A DNA stretch of 64,000 nt from contig CAVXOL010000012.1 of NCBI GenBank assembly GCA_963763325.1, positions 24,357 through 88,356 on the forward strand. The letters are read 5' to 3'. This document shows positions 51,313-60,704 of this stretch, piece by piece. Source of the DNA: JBBECJ01 sp963763325. GTDB taxonomy: Bacteria; Chloroflexota; Chloroflexia; Thermomicrobiales; CFX8. The stretch's first letter is position 1. Each line of letters begins with the position of its first letter. The notes under the pieces were generated by a model. The model was not told the origin of the DNA and did no database searches. It saw nothing but the letters and a program-made list of their open reading frames with translations. A program made the translations under genes and the position numbers.

Positions 51313-52623
51313 TCAGACGGTCTGAGCCGCTACCGACTGTCCCAACAACGGGAACAGCAGCTTCCAGAACCCGGGCACCGTCTTCGCGACGCAGCCGGGA
51401 TCGGCGATTGAGGTTCCGCTGACCTGCGTCGCTGCAATCGCGAAGCTCATAGCCATCCGGTGATCGTCGTAGGTCCGAATCGTTGTGGGAGTTGGGTTCG
51501 ATGGATGGATGACCAGACCGTCGTCGAACTCGTCGACATCGACCGCCATTCGCCGCAATTCAGTCACGACAGCCGCGATCCGGTCGGTTTCCTTGACCCG
51601 GATATGCTGGACGTTTCGGATCGCGACCCGCCCCGACGCGAATGGCGCAATCGCCGCCAACGTTGGCACGGTGTCGGAGATCGCATTCATGTCGATCTCG
51701 ATGCCGGTCAGCCTTTCCGGCCCGGTAACCGTTACACTGTTCGCCGACCGCGTGACGACGCACCCCATCTGTTCCAACGCATCAACGAACGCAAGGTCGC
51801 CCTGGCGTGATGAGGCCGGAAGATGCTCGACCGTGATTGTCCCGCCACTGACGGCAGCGAGCGCAAAGAAGTAGCTTGCCGCCGACGCGTCGGGTTCCAC
51901 GACATAATCCCGAGCCGTGTACTGCCGATCGGAGTCGACCCACAGGCGTTGATAATGGTCGTGACGCAGTTCGACGCCAAACGCTCTCATCGTGCTGGCC
52001 GTCATGTCGATGTATGGCTTCGAGACGAGGTCACCCTCGACGGCGATCTCCAACGGCGAACGCGCATAGGGGAGGACCATCGCGACGGCGCTGAAGTACT
52101 GACTCGAGACGTCGCCGCGCATTCGGATCGTGCCGCCAGGCAGGCCAGCTGCGCGAACGATGACCGGTGGGCATCCGTTGTTCGACTCGGATTTGATATC
52201 GACGCCGAGCGCGGAGAGCCCGTCGATCAAGGGAGCGAGTGGACGTTCGCGCATTCTCTTCGTTCCGTCGAGCCTGATGTCACCGTCGGCGAGCGTCGCG
52301 ATCGCCGTTAGAAAGCGCATCGACGTTCCCGAGTTCCCCAAATACAGTTCGGCGGAATTGGACGGGATCTGTCCGCCCTGACCGGCGACCCGGATCGTTG
52401 ATGCGTCCCAGTTTGCGTCGACCTCGATTCCGAGCAGCCGCAACGCCTCGACCATGTAGCGAGTGTCGTCACTGTCGAGCGCTCCGCTGATCGTCGAGAC
52501 GCCATCGGCCAGGGCAGCGATTGGCAGCGCGCGGTTGGTGTAGCTCTTCGAGCCGGGCAACCTGACGCTGCCGGAGATTGGCCCGCCTGCGACAGGGATT
52601 TCCAACGGATCGGGCAAACTCAT
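51313..52623 (-). CDS. aroA: 3-phosphoshikimate 1-carboxyvinyltransferase (EPSP synthase)
   Basis: 436 residues. Joins shikimate-3-phosphate and PEP. L-P-G-S-K-S-Y-T-N-R-A near residue 25, L-G-N-S-G-T-S-M-R (~95), D-G-T-K-R-M-R-E-R-P-L (~120) and Y-D-D-H-R-M-A-M (~385) are the known signature segments. The N-S-G-T-S-M-R here corresponds to the usual N-A-G-T-A-x-R, with Ser in place of Ala, as in class II-like enzymes. Next to aroC on the opposite strand. Confidence 0.95.
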   Translation of the reverse strand: MSLPDPLEIPVAGGPISGSVRLPGSKSYTNRALPIAALADGVSTISGALDSDDTRYMVEALRLLGIEVDANWDASTIRVAGQGGQIPSNSAELYLGNSGTSMRFLTAIATLADGDIRLDGTKRMRERPLAPLIDGLSALGVDIKSESNNGCPPVIVRAAGLPGGTIRMRGDVSSQYFSAVAMVLPYARSPLEIAVEGDLVSKPYIDMTASTMRAFGVELRHDHYQRLWVDSDRQYTARDYVVEPDASAASYFFALAAVSGGTITVEHLPASSRQGDLAFVDALEQMGCVVTRSANSVTVTGPERLTGIEIDMNAISDTVPTLAAIAPFASGRVAIRNVQHIRVKETDRIAAVVTELRRMAVDVDEFDDGLVIHPSNPTPTTIRTYDDHRMAMSFAIAATQVSGTSIADPGCVAKTVPGFWKLLFPLLGQSVAAQTV

Positions 52624-53090
52624 GTGAAGACGATATCCCAGTTGTACGGAATCTCCGGCGAGTCGTAAGGGATGCGGTACTCGTCCGGGTCGGCCGGATC
52701 GTAGGGCTGTGTCGGGAAGTTGATCAGATAGCAGGGCGTCACTCCGACATTCTTGAATCCGTGCAGGACACCGATCGGAATCTTGACGACGATGCGGTTG
52801 TCCTCGCCCATGAAGAACTCGTTGACGACGCCGTAGGTTGGCGACCCCTCGCGCATGTCGTACAGCGGAACCTTGATCATGCCGGTGATGCAGGTGAAGT
52901 AGTCAGTCTGCTTCTTGTGATAGTGCCAGGCTCGGATGACGCCGGGATAGGAGACCGAGACGTAGCACTGACCGAAACCATCGAAAATCTCGTCGTCGCG
53001 GCGCAGTAGCTCGGTCAGTGAGCCGCGCTCATCGGCATGTGTCGTCAATCGCTTGATCTCGACACCCTCAATCCGCTGTCGTGACACCAC
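52620..53090 (-). CDS. RmlC-like cupin (dTDP-4-dehydrorhamnose 3,5-epimerase family)
   Basis: 156 residues. D-E-R-G-S-L-T-E (~20), R-A-W-H-Y-H-K-K-Q (~55) with the catalytic histidine region, and P-I-G-V-L-H-G-F-K (~110). Ends P-E-I-P-Y-N-W as in RmlC homologues. ATGA overlap with aroA. Full RmlC activity is not certain at this length (E. coli RmlC is ~185), but an RmlB-like gene in the window supports a sugar role. Confidence 0.83.
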   Translation of the reverse strand: MVSRQRIEGVEIKRLTTHADERGSLTELLRRDDEIFDGFGQCYVSVSYPGVIRAWHYHKKQTDYFTCITGMIKVPLYDMREGSPTYGVVNEFFMGEDNRIVVKIPIGVLHGFKNVGVTPCYLINFPTQPYDPADPDEYRIPYDSPEIPYNWDIVFT

Positions 53091-53102
53091 GCTCCGGCTC
53101 CC

Positions 53103-53900
53103 TCACTCTGTGTCCATCGTGCCCCAGGTTGCGAGCGCGATCATACGCTCGCTGTCCGACGTGAACGGGGACAGGTCGTACGAACCATACAACGAAATCA
53201 CCCGCCAGCCTGTCCGTTCCAGCAAGTGTTCCAACTCGAACTGATGGACGTAACGCGTCAGGTAGCGATCGCTCACACGTGTGACGACACCAGACTTCGG
53301 ATCAGTCGTGTCAAAGAACACCAGCGTATCTATCGTTTGCGTCGCCAGATCGTGGGTTCGGACAGCCCATTTGTCGACTCGACTGCCGTCCGGTCGTGTG
53401 ACCGACAGCTCGTGGATGACACGGCCGTCGAGTCCGGCGAGGTAGTGTGGCTCGGGAACCATCAGGTCGAGGAGCAGCAGTCCTCCCTGGACGACGACGC
53501 GGCGCAGGCCATTCAGCGTTCGGACCTGGCTCTCAGCGTCCGGCAGATGCAGGAATGTGTTGATCGCTGAAAACGCCAACCAGAAGTGATCGGCCGGCAG
53601 TTCCTCGCACTCGCCGATCGCTTCCATGCCGCATTGGACGAGCGATACGTTTGGTCCGAGGTCCCGCTCGGCGATCGCAAGCATCGACGGAGATGTGTCG
53701 ATGCCGGTCAATGGAAGTCCGGTATCAGTCAACGCGCGAAGGACGCGCCCTGACCCACAACCGAGTTCAAGGATCGGCCCGCCGGCCTGCAGTGCGAATT
53801 GAGCGTAGAACTCAAGGTCGGCCGTGTGCGCCGCGTACTCGAGATCGTAGTAGGTCGCAAATCGTTCGTATGTGTCGATGGCTGTTCGGTCGTCGCTCAT
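53103..53900 (-). CDS. SAM-dependent methyltransferase
   Basis: 265 residues, class I Rossmann fold: motif I I-L-E-L-G-C-G-S-G-R-V (~55), then G-I-D-T-S-P-S-M-L, and a post-I acidic residue. N-terminus D-R-T-A-I-D-T-Y-E-R-F-A-T-Y-Y-D-L-E-Y is typical of small-molecule methyltransferases with a Y-D-x-x-Y motif. Substrate unknown. Twelve bases before the RmlC-like gene. Confidence 0.88.
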   Translation of the reverse strand: MSDDRTAIDTYERFATYYDLEYAAHTADLEFYAQFALQAGGPILELGCGSGRVLRALTDTGLPLTGIDTSPSMLAIAERDLGPNVSLVQCGMEAIGECEELPADHFWLAFSAINTFLHLPDAESQVRTLNGLRRVVVQGGLLLLDLMVPEPHYLAGLDGRVIHELSVTRPDGSRVDKWAVRTHDLATQTIDTLVFFDTTDPKSGVVTRVSDRYLTRYVHQFELEHLLERTGWRVISLYGSYDLSPFTSDSERMIALATWGTMDTE

Positions 53901-53940
53901 GAAGAGGATTGTACGCTTTCGAGTTCCGCGGCCCGATCGC

Positions 53941-55437
53941 TCATTCCTCGTCCCTGGCCCAATCGCGGGCGCGCTCTACCGCTCGCAACCATCCGCGATA
54001 GCCCCGGTCACGCTGGACGGGGCTTGTCGCTGGCTCAAACTGTCTGTCAATCTTCCAGATGTTCCCGATCTCGTCCATGTCCTGCCAGAAACCGACGGCC
54101 AGGCCCGCGAGGAATGCCGCTCCGATCGCAGTAGTCTCCGTCACGGCTGGACGGGTGACTGAGCAACCCAGGGTGTCGGCCTGAATCTGCATCAGCACGT
54201 CATTGGCGACCATCCCGCCATCCACCCTCAGGTTTGATAGTTCAATCCCACTGTCCGCCTGCATCGCGGACGCAAGGTCGCGAGTCTGATAGGCGACCGC
54301 CTCAAGGACCGCGCGAGCGATTTCGGCGCGCCCGCTGCCACGGGTCAGTCCCAGGAGTGCTCCGCGCGCATTGGGGTCCCAGTACGGTGCCCCGAGTCCC
54401 ACGAATGCCGGGACGAAGTAGACGCCACCGGACGAATCGACTGACGCGGCAAGCGCCGCTACTTCCTCGGCATTGTCGATGATTCCAAGCGCATCACGCA
54501 GCCATTGCACGGCGGCGCCGGCAATGAACGACGATCCTTCGAGAGCGTAGGTCGTCTGCCCCGTAATCTGCCATGCAACGGTTGTGAGCAGACCGTGAGT
54601 CGAGAGTACGGGGGATCCACCTGTATTCATCAGCATGAAGCTGCCGGTGCCGAATGTCTGTTTCGACGTTCCCGGCGCGAAGCATGCCTGGCCGAAGGTT
54701 GCTGCCTGCTGATCTCCGGCGATTCCGGCGATCGGTATCTCGAATCCGAGAATGTCTCGATCAGTCATGCCGACGACTTCGCTCGACGAGCGAACTTCAG
54801 GCAGCATCGCGCGAGGGACGCGAAGTTCGCGCAGGATGTCATCGTCCCAGTCGAGAGTATGGATGTTGAAGAGCATCGTCCGCGAGGCATTGCTGACGTC
54901 GGTGACGTGAACGCGCCCCCCTGTCATCTTGTACACCAGAAACGAGTCAACCGTCCCACACGCAATCTCACCCCGCTCGGCCCTGCCACGCAGTCCCGGG
55001 ACCTCATCGAGTAGCCAGCGAACCTTAGTGGCCGAGAAGTACGGATCGATGACGAGGCCGGTCCTCGATCGGATCTCCTCGTCCCAACCGGCGGCTCGCA
55101 ACGCGTCGCAGAGTCCCGTTGTCCGGCGGTCCTGCCAAACGATCGCATTGTGAACCGGTCTTCCATCACGCCGATCCCAGAGCACCGTCGTCTCACGCTG
55201 ATTCGCGATTCCGATGGCTGCAATCGTCTGGCTGGCTGGCAACGCCGCCAACACGTCGCGCGCAGCTGCGAACTGTGAGTTGATGATGTCGTCCGGATCA
55301 TGCTCGACCCATCCCGGGCACGGATAGTGTTGGCGATACTCCAGATTCGCGAGTGCCATGGGGCTACCGCCGGTGTCAACCAACATCGCCCGCGAGCTGG
55401 TAGTGCCTTGATCCAGCGCCAGAATCGTCTCGGTCAT
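53941..55437 (-). CDS. glpK: Glycerol kinase
   Basis: 498 residues, FGGY family. A-L-D-Q-G-T-T-S-S-R at the N-terminus, W-Q-D-R-R-T (~80), G-T-V-D-S-F-L-V-Y-K, G-D-Q-Q-A-A-T-F-G-Q (~240) and the late R-V-D-G-G-M-V-A-N-D. Phosphorylates glycerol to glycerol-3-phosphate. No glpF or glpD beside it. Confidence 0.96.
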   Translation of the reverse strand: MTETILALDQGTTSSRAMLVDTGGSPMALANLEYRQHYPCPGWVEHDPDDIINSQFAAARDVLAALPASQTIAAIGIANQRETTVLWDRRDGRPVHNAIVWQDRRTTGLCDALRAAGWDEEIRSRTGLVIDPYFSATKVRWLLDEVPGLRGRAERGEIACGTVDSFLVYKMTGGRVHVTDVSNASRTMLFNIHTLDWDDDILRELRVPRAMLPEVRSSSEVVGMTDRDILGFEIPIAGIAGDQQAATFGQACFAPGTSKQTFGTGSFMLMNTGGSPVLSTHGLLTTVAWQITGQTTYALEGSSFIAGAAVQWLRDALGIIDNAEEVAALAASVDSSGGVYFVPAFVGLGAPYWDPNARGALLGLTRGSGRAEIARAVLEAVAYQTRDLASAMQADSGIELSNLRVDGGMVANDVLMQIQADTLGCSVTRPAVTETTAIGAAFLAGLAVGFWQDMDEIGNIWKIDRQFEPATSPVQRDRGYRGWLRAVERARDWARDEE

Positions 55438-55534
55438 GTATCCTTCTCCGTCCGCGGGTACGCGCGGACACTATAGCGCGCTCGGTCTTCGAGCGCGTTG
55501 ACCGGCAGAGATTGCCCTGCTAGATTGCACTGTC

Positions 55535-56038
55535 ATGTGCGCGAAGTCGGCGTTGAGGACCTCATCATCAAGCCGGAGTGAAGGTGGCGAGAAGATCGTC
55601 ACCGTCAATCGGCGTGCCTATCACGACTACTTTATCGAGGAAGAGGTCGAGGCCGGTATCCAGCTGACCGGCACCGAGATTAAATCGATCCGGGATGGAC
55701 GCATGAACCTGCGTGATGCCTTCGCGCGCGTTGAGCGCGGGGAGATGTGGCTGTATGGCATGCACATTTCACCGTATGGCCAGGCTGGCACCTACTTCAA
55801 CCACGACCCGCTTCGACCCCGCAAATTGCTACTCCATCGCGCCCAGATCGCCTACATGGCTGAGAAGTCCGAAGCTAAGGGCTATTCGCTGATACCGCTG
55901 CGGCTCGCGCTCAGGAAGGGTCGCGCGAAGGTCGACATCGGGATCGGAAAAGGCAAGCGGGACTACGACAAGCGACAGTCGCTGGCCGAGCGAGATGCGA
56001 AGAAGCAGATCGAGCAGGCCTTGCGTCAGCGTGACTAA
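55535..56038 (+). CDS. smpB: SsrA-binding protein SmpB
   Basis: 167 residues. N-R-R-A-Y-H-D-Y-F-I-E-E-E-V-E-A-G, then G-T-E-I-K-S-I-R-D-G-R, and the basic C-terminal K-R-D-Y-D-K-R tail that mimics mRNA in the A site. Binds tmRNA, encoded directly downstream. The N-terminus is ~20 residues longer than usual and Ser-rich; the start (ATG at 55535) has no clear ribosome site, so a later start is possible. Confidence 0.93.
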   Translation: MCAKSALRTSSSSRSEGGEKIVTVNRRAYHDYFIEEEVEAGIQLTGTEIKSIRDGRMNLRDAFARVERGEMWLYGMHISPYGQAGTYFNHDPLRPRKLLLHRAQIAYMAEKSEAKGYSLIPLRLALRKGRAKVDIGIGKGKRDYDKRQSLAERDAKKQIEQALRQRD

Positions 56039-56049
56039 AGGTGTATACT
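56021..56049 (+). promoter_or_regulatory. Putative promoter of ssrA
   Basis: TTGCGT at 56021-56026 and TATACT at 56044-56049 spaced by 17 bases, overlapping the 3' end of smpB. The mature tmRNA would start at 56068. Confidence 0.5.
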
Positions 56050-56067
56050 GTCGGTCGCGCACCATAC

Positions 56068-56422
56068 GGGGATGTCTGGTTTCGACAGGGTCGTAGGTGC
56101 GAAGATTGCAAGCCGAGGTTCGCCTCCAGGCCTCGTTAATCAGGAGGCGAAAATAGAAATGGCAAGCAGCAGCTTGCTTACGCCGCCTAACCACAGGTAG
56201 CGTACGTTTGACCGGACCGCATTCCGACCGGTCCGGATCCAGGCGCAACTAAGTCGGGATGCCGCGGTTCCCAGTGCTGGATAAGACCGCGAAAGATAAT
56301 CTGGCAGGTCACGGGATATAGTGTCGGTAGTAGCTCCCGCTGATGACGAAAAGTACCGACTAAGCTTGTAGGATATCTTCCGCTGAGGGCTTTGGACGGG
56401 GGTTCGACTCCCCCCATCTCCA
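56068..56422 (+). ncRNA. ssrA: Transfer-messenger RNA
   Basis: Begins GGGGATGTCTGGTTTCGACA and ends with a T-arm (GGGGGTTCGACTCCCCC) and CATCTCC, which pairs with the first seven bases (one G-U). The tag frame that ends properly is 56146-56190: G-E-N-R-N-G-K-Q-Q-L-A-Y-A-A then TAA, the exact resume codon being inferred. The end L-A-Y-A-A resembles the usual L-A-A degron. CCA is not encoded (ACCC follows). Pairs with SmpB encoded 30 bases upstream to rescue stalled ribosomes. Confidence 0.93.
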
Positions 56423-56436
56423 CCCAGAGCGCGACG

Positions 56437-56468
56437 AAAGGCCCGCCGGATTACCGGACGGGCCTTTT
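56437..56468 (+). terminator. Intrinsic terminator of ssrA
   Basis: AAAGGCCCG (56437-56445) pairs with CGGGCCTTT (56459-56467); the CCGG/CCGG inside may extend the stem; a short T-run follows. Fifteen bases after the tmRNA end. Confidence 0.8.
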
Positions 56469-56498
56469 GCTTACCCGACAGCGCGATTGGGGGCGCCG

Positions 56499-57026
56499 AT
56501 GGTGACAATCCGTGAGATCACAACGACGGACGCCCCCTCGTTCCTCGACCTGTGCCGGCAACTAGACCGTGAGACGACGTTCATGATGTACGAACCAGGC
56601 GAGCGAACAACATCCGTCGAACAGCAGCAATCGATGATCGCTGAGGTTCTCGCCTCAGTGAACTCAACCATCATTGTGGCTGAGGTAGATGGTGATCTCG
56701 TCGGCTACGTAGCTGCGTCGGGTGGTGAGTTCAACCGGATACGCCACAGTGCGTACGTCGTCGCCGGAGTAAGGCAGGGATTCGCCGGTCAGGGCATCGG
56801 CACGCTACTGTTTTCCGCGCTTGACGCATGGGCGGTCTCTCACTCGGTCCACCGGCTGGAATTGACCGTTCGCGTTGACAACGAGGCAGCCATTCGGCTC
56901 TACAAGCGGATGGGCTTCGACGTCGAGGGTGCCAGACGCCACTCGCTGCTGGTGGACGGAGAGTACGTTGACGAGCTATGCATGGCGAAGCTCTACGATC
57001 CGGTTGCGTCGGTGCGGCGTCGGTAG
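56499..57026 (+). CDS. GNAT-family N-acetyltransferase
   Basis: 175 residues. Typical GNAT with the acetyl-CoA loop Q-G-F-A-G-Q-G-I-G-T-L-L and V-D-N-E-A-A-I-R-L-Y-K-R-M-G-F-D-V-E-G; resembles RimJ/RimL or PhnO-like small GNATs. ATG at 56499 chosen; an in-frame TTG at 56487 would add four residues. Own transcript between the ssrA terminator and the next gene. Confidence 0.9.
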   Translation: MVTIREITTTDAPSFLDLCRQLDRETTFMMYEPGERTTSVEQQQSMIAEVLASVNSTIIVAEVDGDLVGYVAASGGEFNRIRHSAYVVAGVRQGFAGQGIGTLLFSALDAWAVSHSVHRLELTVRVDNEAAIRLYKRMGFDVEGARRHSLLVDGEYVDELCMAKLYDPVASVRRR

Positions 57027-57157
57027 CCCGGAGCGCGCAACGAATTCAGACCAAACCAGGACGCAGGGTTTATAGTAGGTGCCATCTGGTGATCGTCGCA
57101 GTGGACGAGGCCCATTGAACGCGCCTGTCTTGACAGCACCGAAGTGGGGGTATTCCC

Positions 57158-60100
57158 ATGCAGATCGTTGACGATCTCTCGCTACGCACACGGTATGAGC
57201 GCGAAGAGGGCCGCGTCCTGCTCACGGGCATCCAGGCGCTGGTCAGGCTTCCGATCGAGCAACATAAGGCCGATTTGCGCCGTGGTCTGAAGACAGAAAC
57301 GTTTATCTCCGGCTACGAAGGCTCGCCGCTGGCCGGTTACGACATCGCCATGCAACGCGAGGGGAAGCTGCTCCGTGAGCACGGGACACACCTGCATCCG
57401 GGACTCAACGAAGAGATCGCGGCGACATCGATCTGGGGCACTCAGCAACTCGTCAATCCTCGCGCCGACATCGATGGTGTGGTGGGTATCTGGTACGGGA
57501 AAGCCCCTGGCCTCGATCGCGCTCACGACGCCATCCGCCACGCGAACCTGGTCGGAGCCAGCAAGCATGGTGGCGTCCTCGTCCTGGCTGGCGATGATCC
57601 TGCATGTAAGTCCTCGACGCTCGCGTCAGCTTCCGAAGGCGCGCTAACCGACCTCGGCATGCCGGTGCTCTATCCGGGTGACGTCCAGGAGGTTATCGAC
57701 TTCGGACTGCACGGAATCGCGCTCTCGCGATACTGTGGCTCGTGGGTGGGGATGAAGATCGTCGCCGATGTTGCCGACGCTTTTGGGACGGTGGATGTTG
57801 GCCCGGAGCGTGTCAACCCCAAGTTGCCTCCGGTTGTGATCGATGGCAAGCCGTGGCAGCATAGCCAGATCCCACAGACCGTCCCGCCGATCGTCGTAAC
57901 GGCTGAGCCGCACGTCTTCCGCAATCGGGTCATCGCGGCACGCCTCTACGCCGCAGCAAACGGACTCAATCGACTCGTCATCAACCCACCAGATGCCCGG
58001 ATCGGCGTCGTTGCGGCCGGCAAGACCTATTTCGAGATGCGTCAGGCTCTGGCCGACTTCGGCCTCGACGACGCGGAGCTTGAGCGACGGGGAGTTCGCA
58101 TTCTCAAGCTCGGGATGATCTCACCGCTCGACCCCGGCACGATCAGTGAGTTCGCGATCGGGCTAGAAGAAATTCTTGTCATCGAGGAGAAGCGGGCGTT
58201 CATCGAGCGACAGATTCGGGACATCCTCTACAACCTCCCGGAGCGGCCCCTCGTCTTTGGCAAGGAGGACGAGCTGGGTAGCCCGCTCGTGCCCATCGAC
58301 GGTGAACTGACTCCAGACCGCCTCGCCCCGGCGCTCGCCGCTCGTCTCAGTCGCTACCTTGGCGATGCACAGTTCGAGGAGCGGCTCCAGACACTCAGGC
58401 GGGCGACCAGCCGTGAGATCCTGAACCTTGGTTCGTCGCGGGCGCCGTTCTTCTGTAGTGGCTGCCCGCACAACCGATCGACCGTCGTACCCGATGGTTC
58501 GCTGGTTGGCGCCGGGATCGGCTGCCACACGCTGGTTCAACTCAGTAACGATCCGCGTCGCACCGGCACCGGCTTGACCCAGATGGGCGGCGAAGGTGCG
58601 CAGTGGATCGGCCAGGCGCCGTTCTCGTCCTCTGAGCACATGTTCCAGAACCTCGGAGACGGCACGTTCTTCCATTCAGGCTCGCTGGCGATTCGGGCAG
58701 CCGTCGCTGCCGGCGTCAACATAACGTACAAGCTGCTCTACAACGGCCACGTCGCGATGACCGGCGGGCAGCAGGCAGTCGGTGCGAAGCCGGTCCCGGA
58801 AGTCGTCCGTCTCTTGAAGACTGAAGGTGTCAGCAAGATCATTGTTCTGGCTGACGAGACTGAAAAGTACCCGCCGGGCACCAGCTGGCCGGCGGATGTC
58901 GATGTCTGGCCGCGCGGACGACTCGAAGAGGCACAACTGATCCTGCGTGATACGCCCGGAGTGACGGCGCTCATCTACGATCAGCAATGCGCGACCGAAG
59001 CGCGACGGATGCGGAAGCGCGGCCTGTTGCCCGACCGGACGGAGCGGGTTGTCATCAATGAGCTTGTCTGCGAAGGGTGCGGCGACTGCGGACGTGTCTC
59101 GAACTGCCTCTCGGTTCAGCCGGTCGATACGGAGTTCGGCCGCAAGACCCGCATTCATCAGTCGTCCTGCAATCTCGACTTCTCCTGCCTGGATGGAGAC
59201 TGCCCCTCCTTCATCACGATCGTCCCGAACAGGAAGGCAGAGGCTCCCAAAGCGGTTGTTCCCCAGCCACCAGCCGATTTACCGGCTCCGACGCTACCTG
59301 ATATTGGAGACGGATACAGCGTCTATCTGATGGGCATTGGCGGGACTGGAGTCGTCACTGTTAACCAGCTCCTTGCGACAGCGGCCACCATTGAGGGTCG
59401 CTGGGTGAGTGGACTCGACCAGCTTGGACTGAGCCAGAAGGCCGGGCCGGTCGTCTCTCACCTGCGCCTGCTCGCCTCTCAGACCGATGTCGCAAACCGC
59501 GTCACAACCGGGAAGGCCGACACCTATCTTGCGCTCGACGCGCTGGTTGCAACCGAAACTCGCCATCTATCGGTCACATCGCCGGATCGAACGATTGCCG
59601 TTGTCTCGACCGGCGCAGTGCCGACTGGTGAGATGATCCGCGACCACAATCTCCACTTTCCTGGACAATCTGCGATCCGTGGCCGGATCGATGTCTCGAC
59701 TCGCGCTGACAGAAACGTCTACATCGACGCGCTCGGCATCGCCGAGGGGTTGATGCGTAATCACATGACGGCCAACGTCGTCGCGATCGGCGCGGCTTTC
59801 CAGGCTGGCGCACTCCCGCTCTCAGCCGAGTCGATCGAGCGGGCGATTGAACTGAACGGGACAGCAGTCGCGCTGAACATCACCGCATTCCGATGGGGTC
59901 GCGCCGCCGTCGCTCGACCAGAAGCGGTCGATGCAGCACTGGCCCATCGCGTCGTTCGCCAGACACCGAGCGCGGTGACGACCGACGCCGGCCTGCCAGT
60001 CGATCCCCGCGTCGACGCGATGCTGGAGAAGGTCGTGCTTTCATCAGACGTGGCTCGTGTGGTGCGAATCCGCGCGAACGAACTGGTCGCCTTCCAGGAT

Positions 60101-60688
60101 GCGAAGCTGGCGCGTCGCTACGTCGCGTTCGTCAGCAGGGTTGCCGCAAGAGAAGCGCAGGTTGCTCCCGATCGCCACGAGCTGTCGGAGGCGGTCGCCC
60201 GCTATCTCTACAAGCTGATGGCCTACAAGGACGAATACGAGGTCGCTCGGCTCCACCTCGACCCACGCTTCGAGCAGGCAGTAGCCGACCAGTTTCCCGA
60301 AGGCGGAACGATCAGCTATCGCCTGCACCCTCCGATGCTTCGCACGCTTGGCATGGAAAGCAAGCTTGAGCTGGGAGAGTGGTTCAGGCCGGCGTTCCAG
60401 ACACTCTACGCGATGCGTCGTCTGCGCGGGACGCGGCTCGATCCGTTTGGCTACGCGGAGGTTCGCCGCGTCGAGCGCGAATTGATCGCTGAGTATGCGT
60501 CGCGTGTTCGCACGGCCACCGAAGAACTGACTGCGGAGAGTTACGACCGTGCCGTCGAGTTGGCCACCTTGCCAGACATCATCCGAGGTTACGAAGGAAT
60601 CAAGCTCGCCAACGTCGAACGATACCGGGAGGCGGTCGCGGCACTCGATCGAGAACCAACGATGCCCGCCGTCGCGGCTGGCGATTAG
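57158..60688 (+). CDS. Indolepyruvate ferredoxin oxidoreductase, long fused form
   Basis: 1176 residues. Thiamine-dependent 2-oxoacid:acceptor oxidoreductase with all parts in one chain: an N-terminal pyrimidine-binding domain (G-Y-E-G-S-P-L-A-G-Y-D), a TPP domain (about 430-640: C-S-G-C-P-H-N-R-S, G-I-G-C-H-T, Q-M-G-G-E-G), a short cysteine cluster (C-E-G-C-G-D-C near 640) and a C-terminal gamma domain (G-I-G-G-T-G-V-V-T-V-N-Q near 720). Oxidises arylpyruvates to acyl-CoA in amino-acid breakdown. The adjacent CoA-transferase on the other strand could act in the same acyl-CoA chemistry, but that is inference. Confidence 0.92.
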   Translation: MQIVDDLSLRTRYEREEGRVLLTGIQALVRLPIEQHKADLRRGLKTETFISGYEGSPLAGYDIAMQREGKLLREHGTHLHPGLNEEIAATSIWGTQQLVNPRADIDGVVGIWYGKAPGLDRAHDAIRHANLVGASKHGGVLVLAGDDPACKSSTLASASEGALTDLGMPVLYPGDVQEVIDFGLHGIALSRYCGSWVGMKIVADVADAFGTVDVGPERVNPKLPPVVIDGKPWQHSQIPQTVPPIVVTAEPHVFRNRVIAARLYAAANGLNRLVINPPDARIGVVAAGKTYFEMRQALADFGLDDAELERRGVRILKLGMISPLDPGTISEFAIGLEEILVIEEKRAFIERQIRDILYNLPERPLVFGKEDELGSPLVPIDGELTPDRLAPALAARLSRYLGDAQFEERLQTLRRATSREILNLGSSRAPFFCSGCPHNRSTVVPDGSLVGAGIGCHTLVQLSNDPRRTGTGLTQMGGEGAQWIGQAPFSSSEHMFQNLGDGTFFHSGSLAIRAAVAAGVNITYKLLYNGHVAMTGGQQAVGAKPVPEVVRLLKTEGVSKIIVLADETEKYPPGTSWPADVDVWPRGRLEEAQLILRDTPGVTALIYDQQCATEARRMRKRGLLPDRTERVVINELVCEGCGDCGRVSNCLSVQPVDTEFGRKTRIHQSSCNLDFSCLDGDCPSFITIVPNRKAEAPKAVVPQPPADLPAPTLPDIGDGYSVYLMGIGGTGVVTVNQLLATAATIEGRWVSGLDQLGLSQKAGPVVSHLRLLASQTDVANRVTTGKADTYLALDALVATETRHLSVTSPDRTIAVVSTGAVPTGEMIRDHNLHFPGQSAIRGRIDVSTRADRNVYIDALGIAEGLMRNHMTANVVAIGAAFQAGALPLSAESIERAIELNGTAVALNITAFRWGRAAVARPEAVDAALAHRVVRQTPSAVTTDAGLPVDPRVDAMLEKVVLSSDVARVVRIRANELVAFQDAKLARRYVAFVSRVAAREAQVAPDRHELSEAVARYLYKLMAYKDEYEVARLHLDPRFEQAVADQFPEGGTISYRLHPPMLRTLGMESKLELGEWFRPAFQTLYAMRRLRGTRLDPFGYAEVRRVERELIAEYASRVRTATEELTAESYDRAVELATLPDIIRGYEGIKLANVERYREAVAALDREPTMPAVAAGD

Positions 60689-60704
60689 CAGCTCGTCACC
60701 TGAC

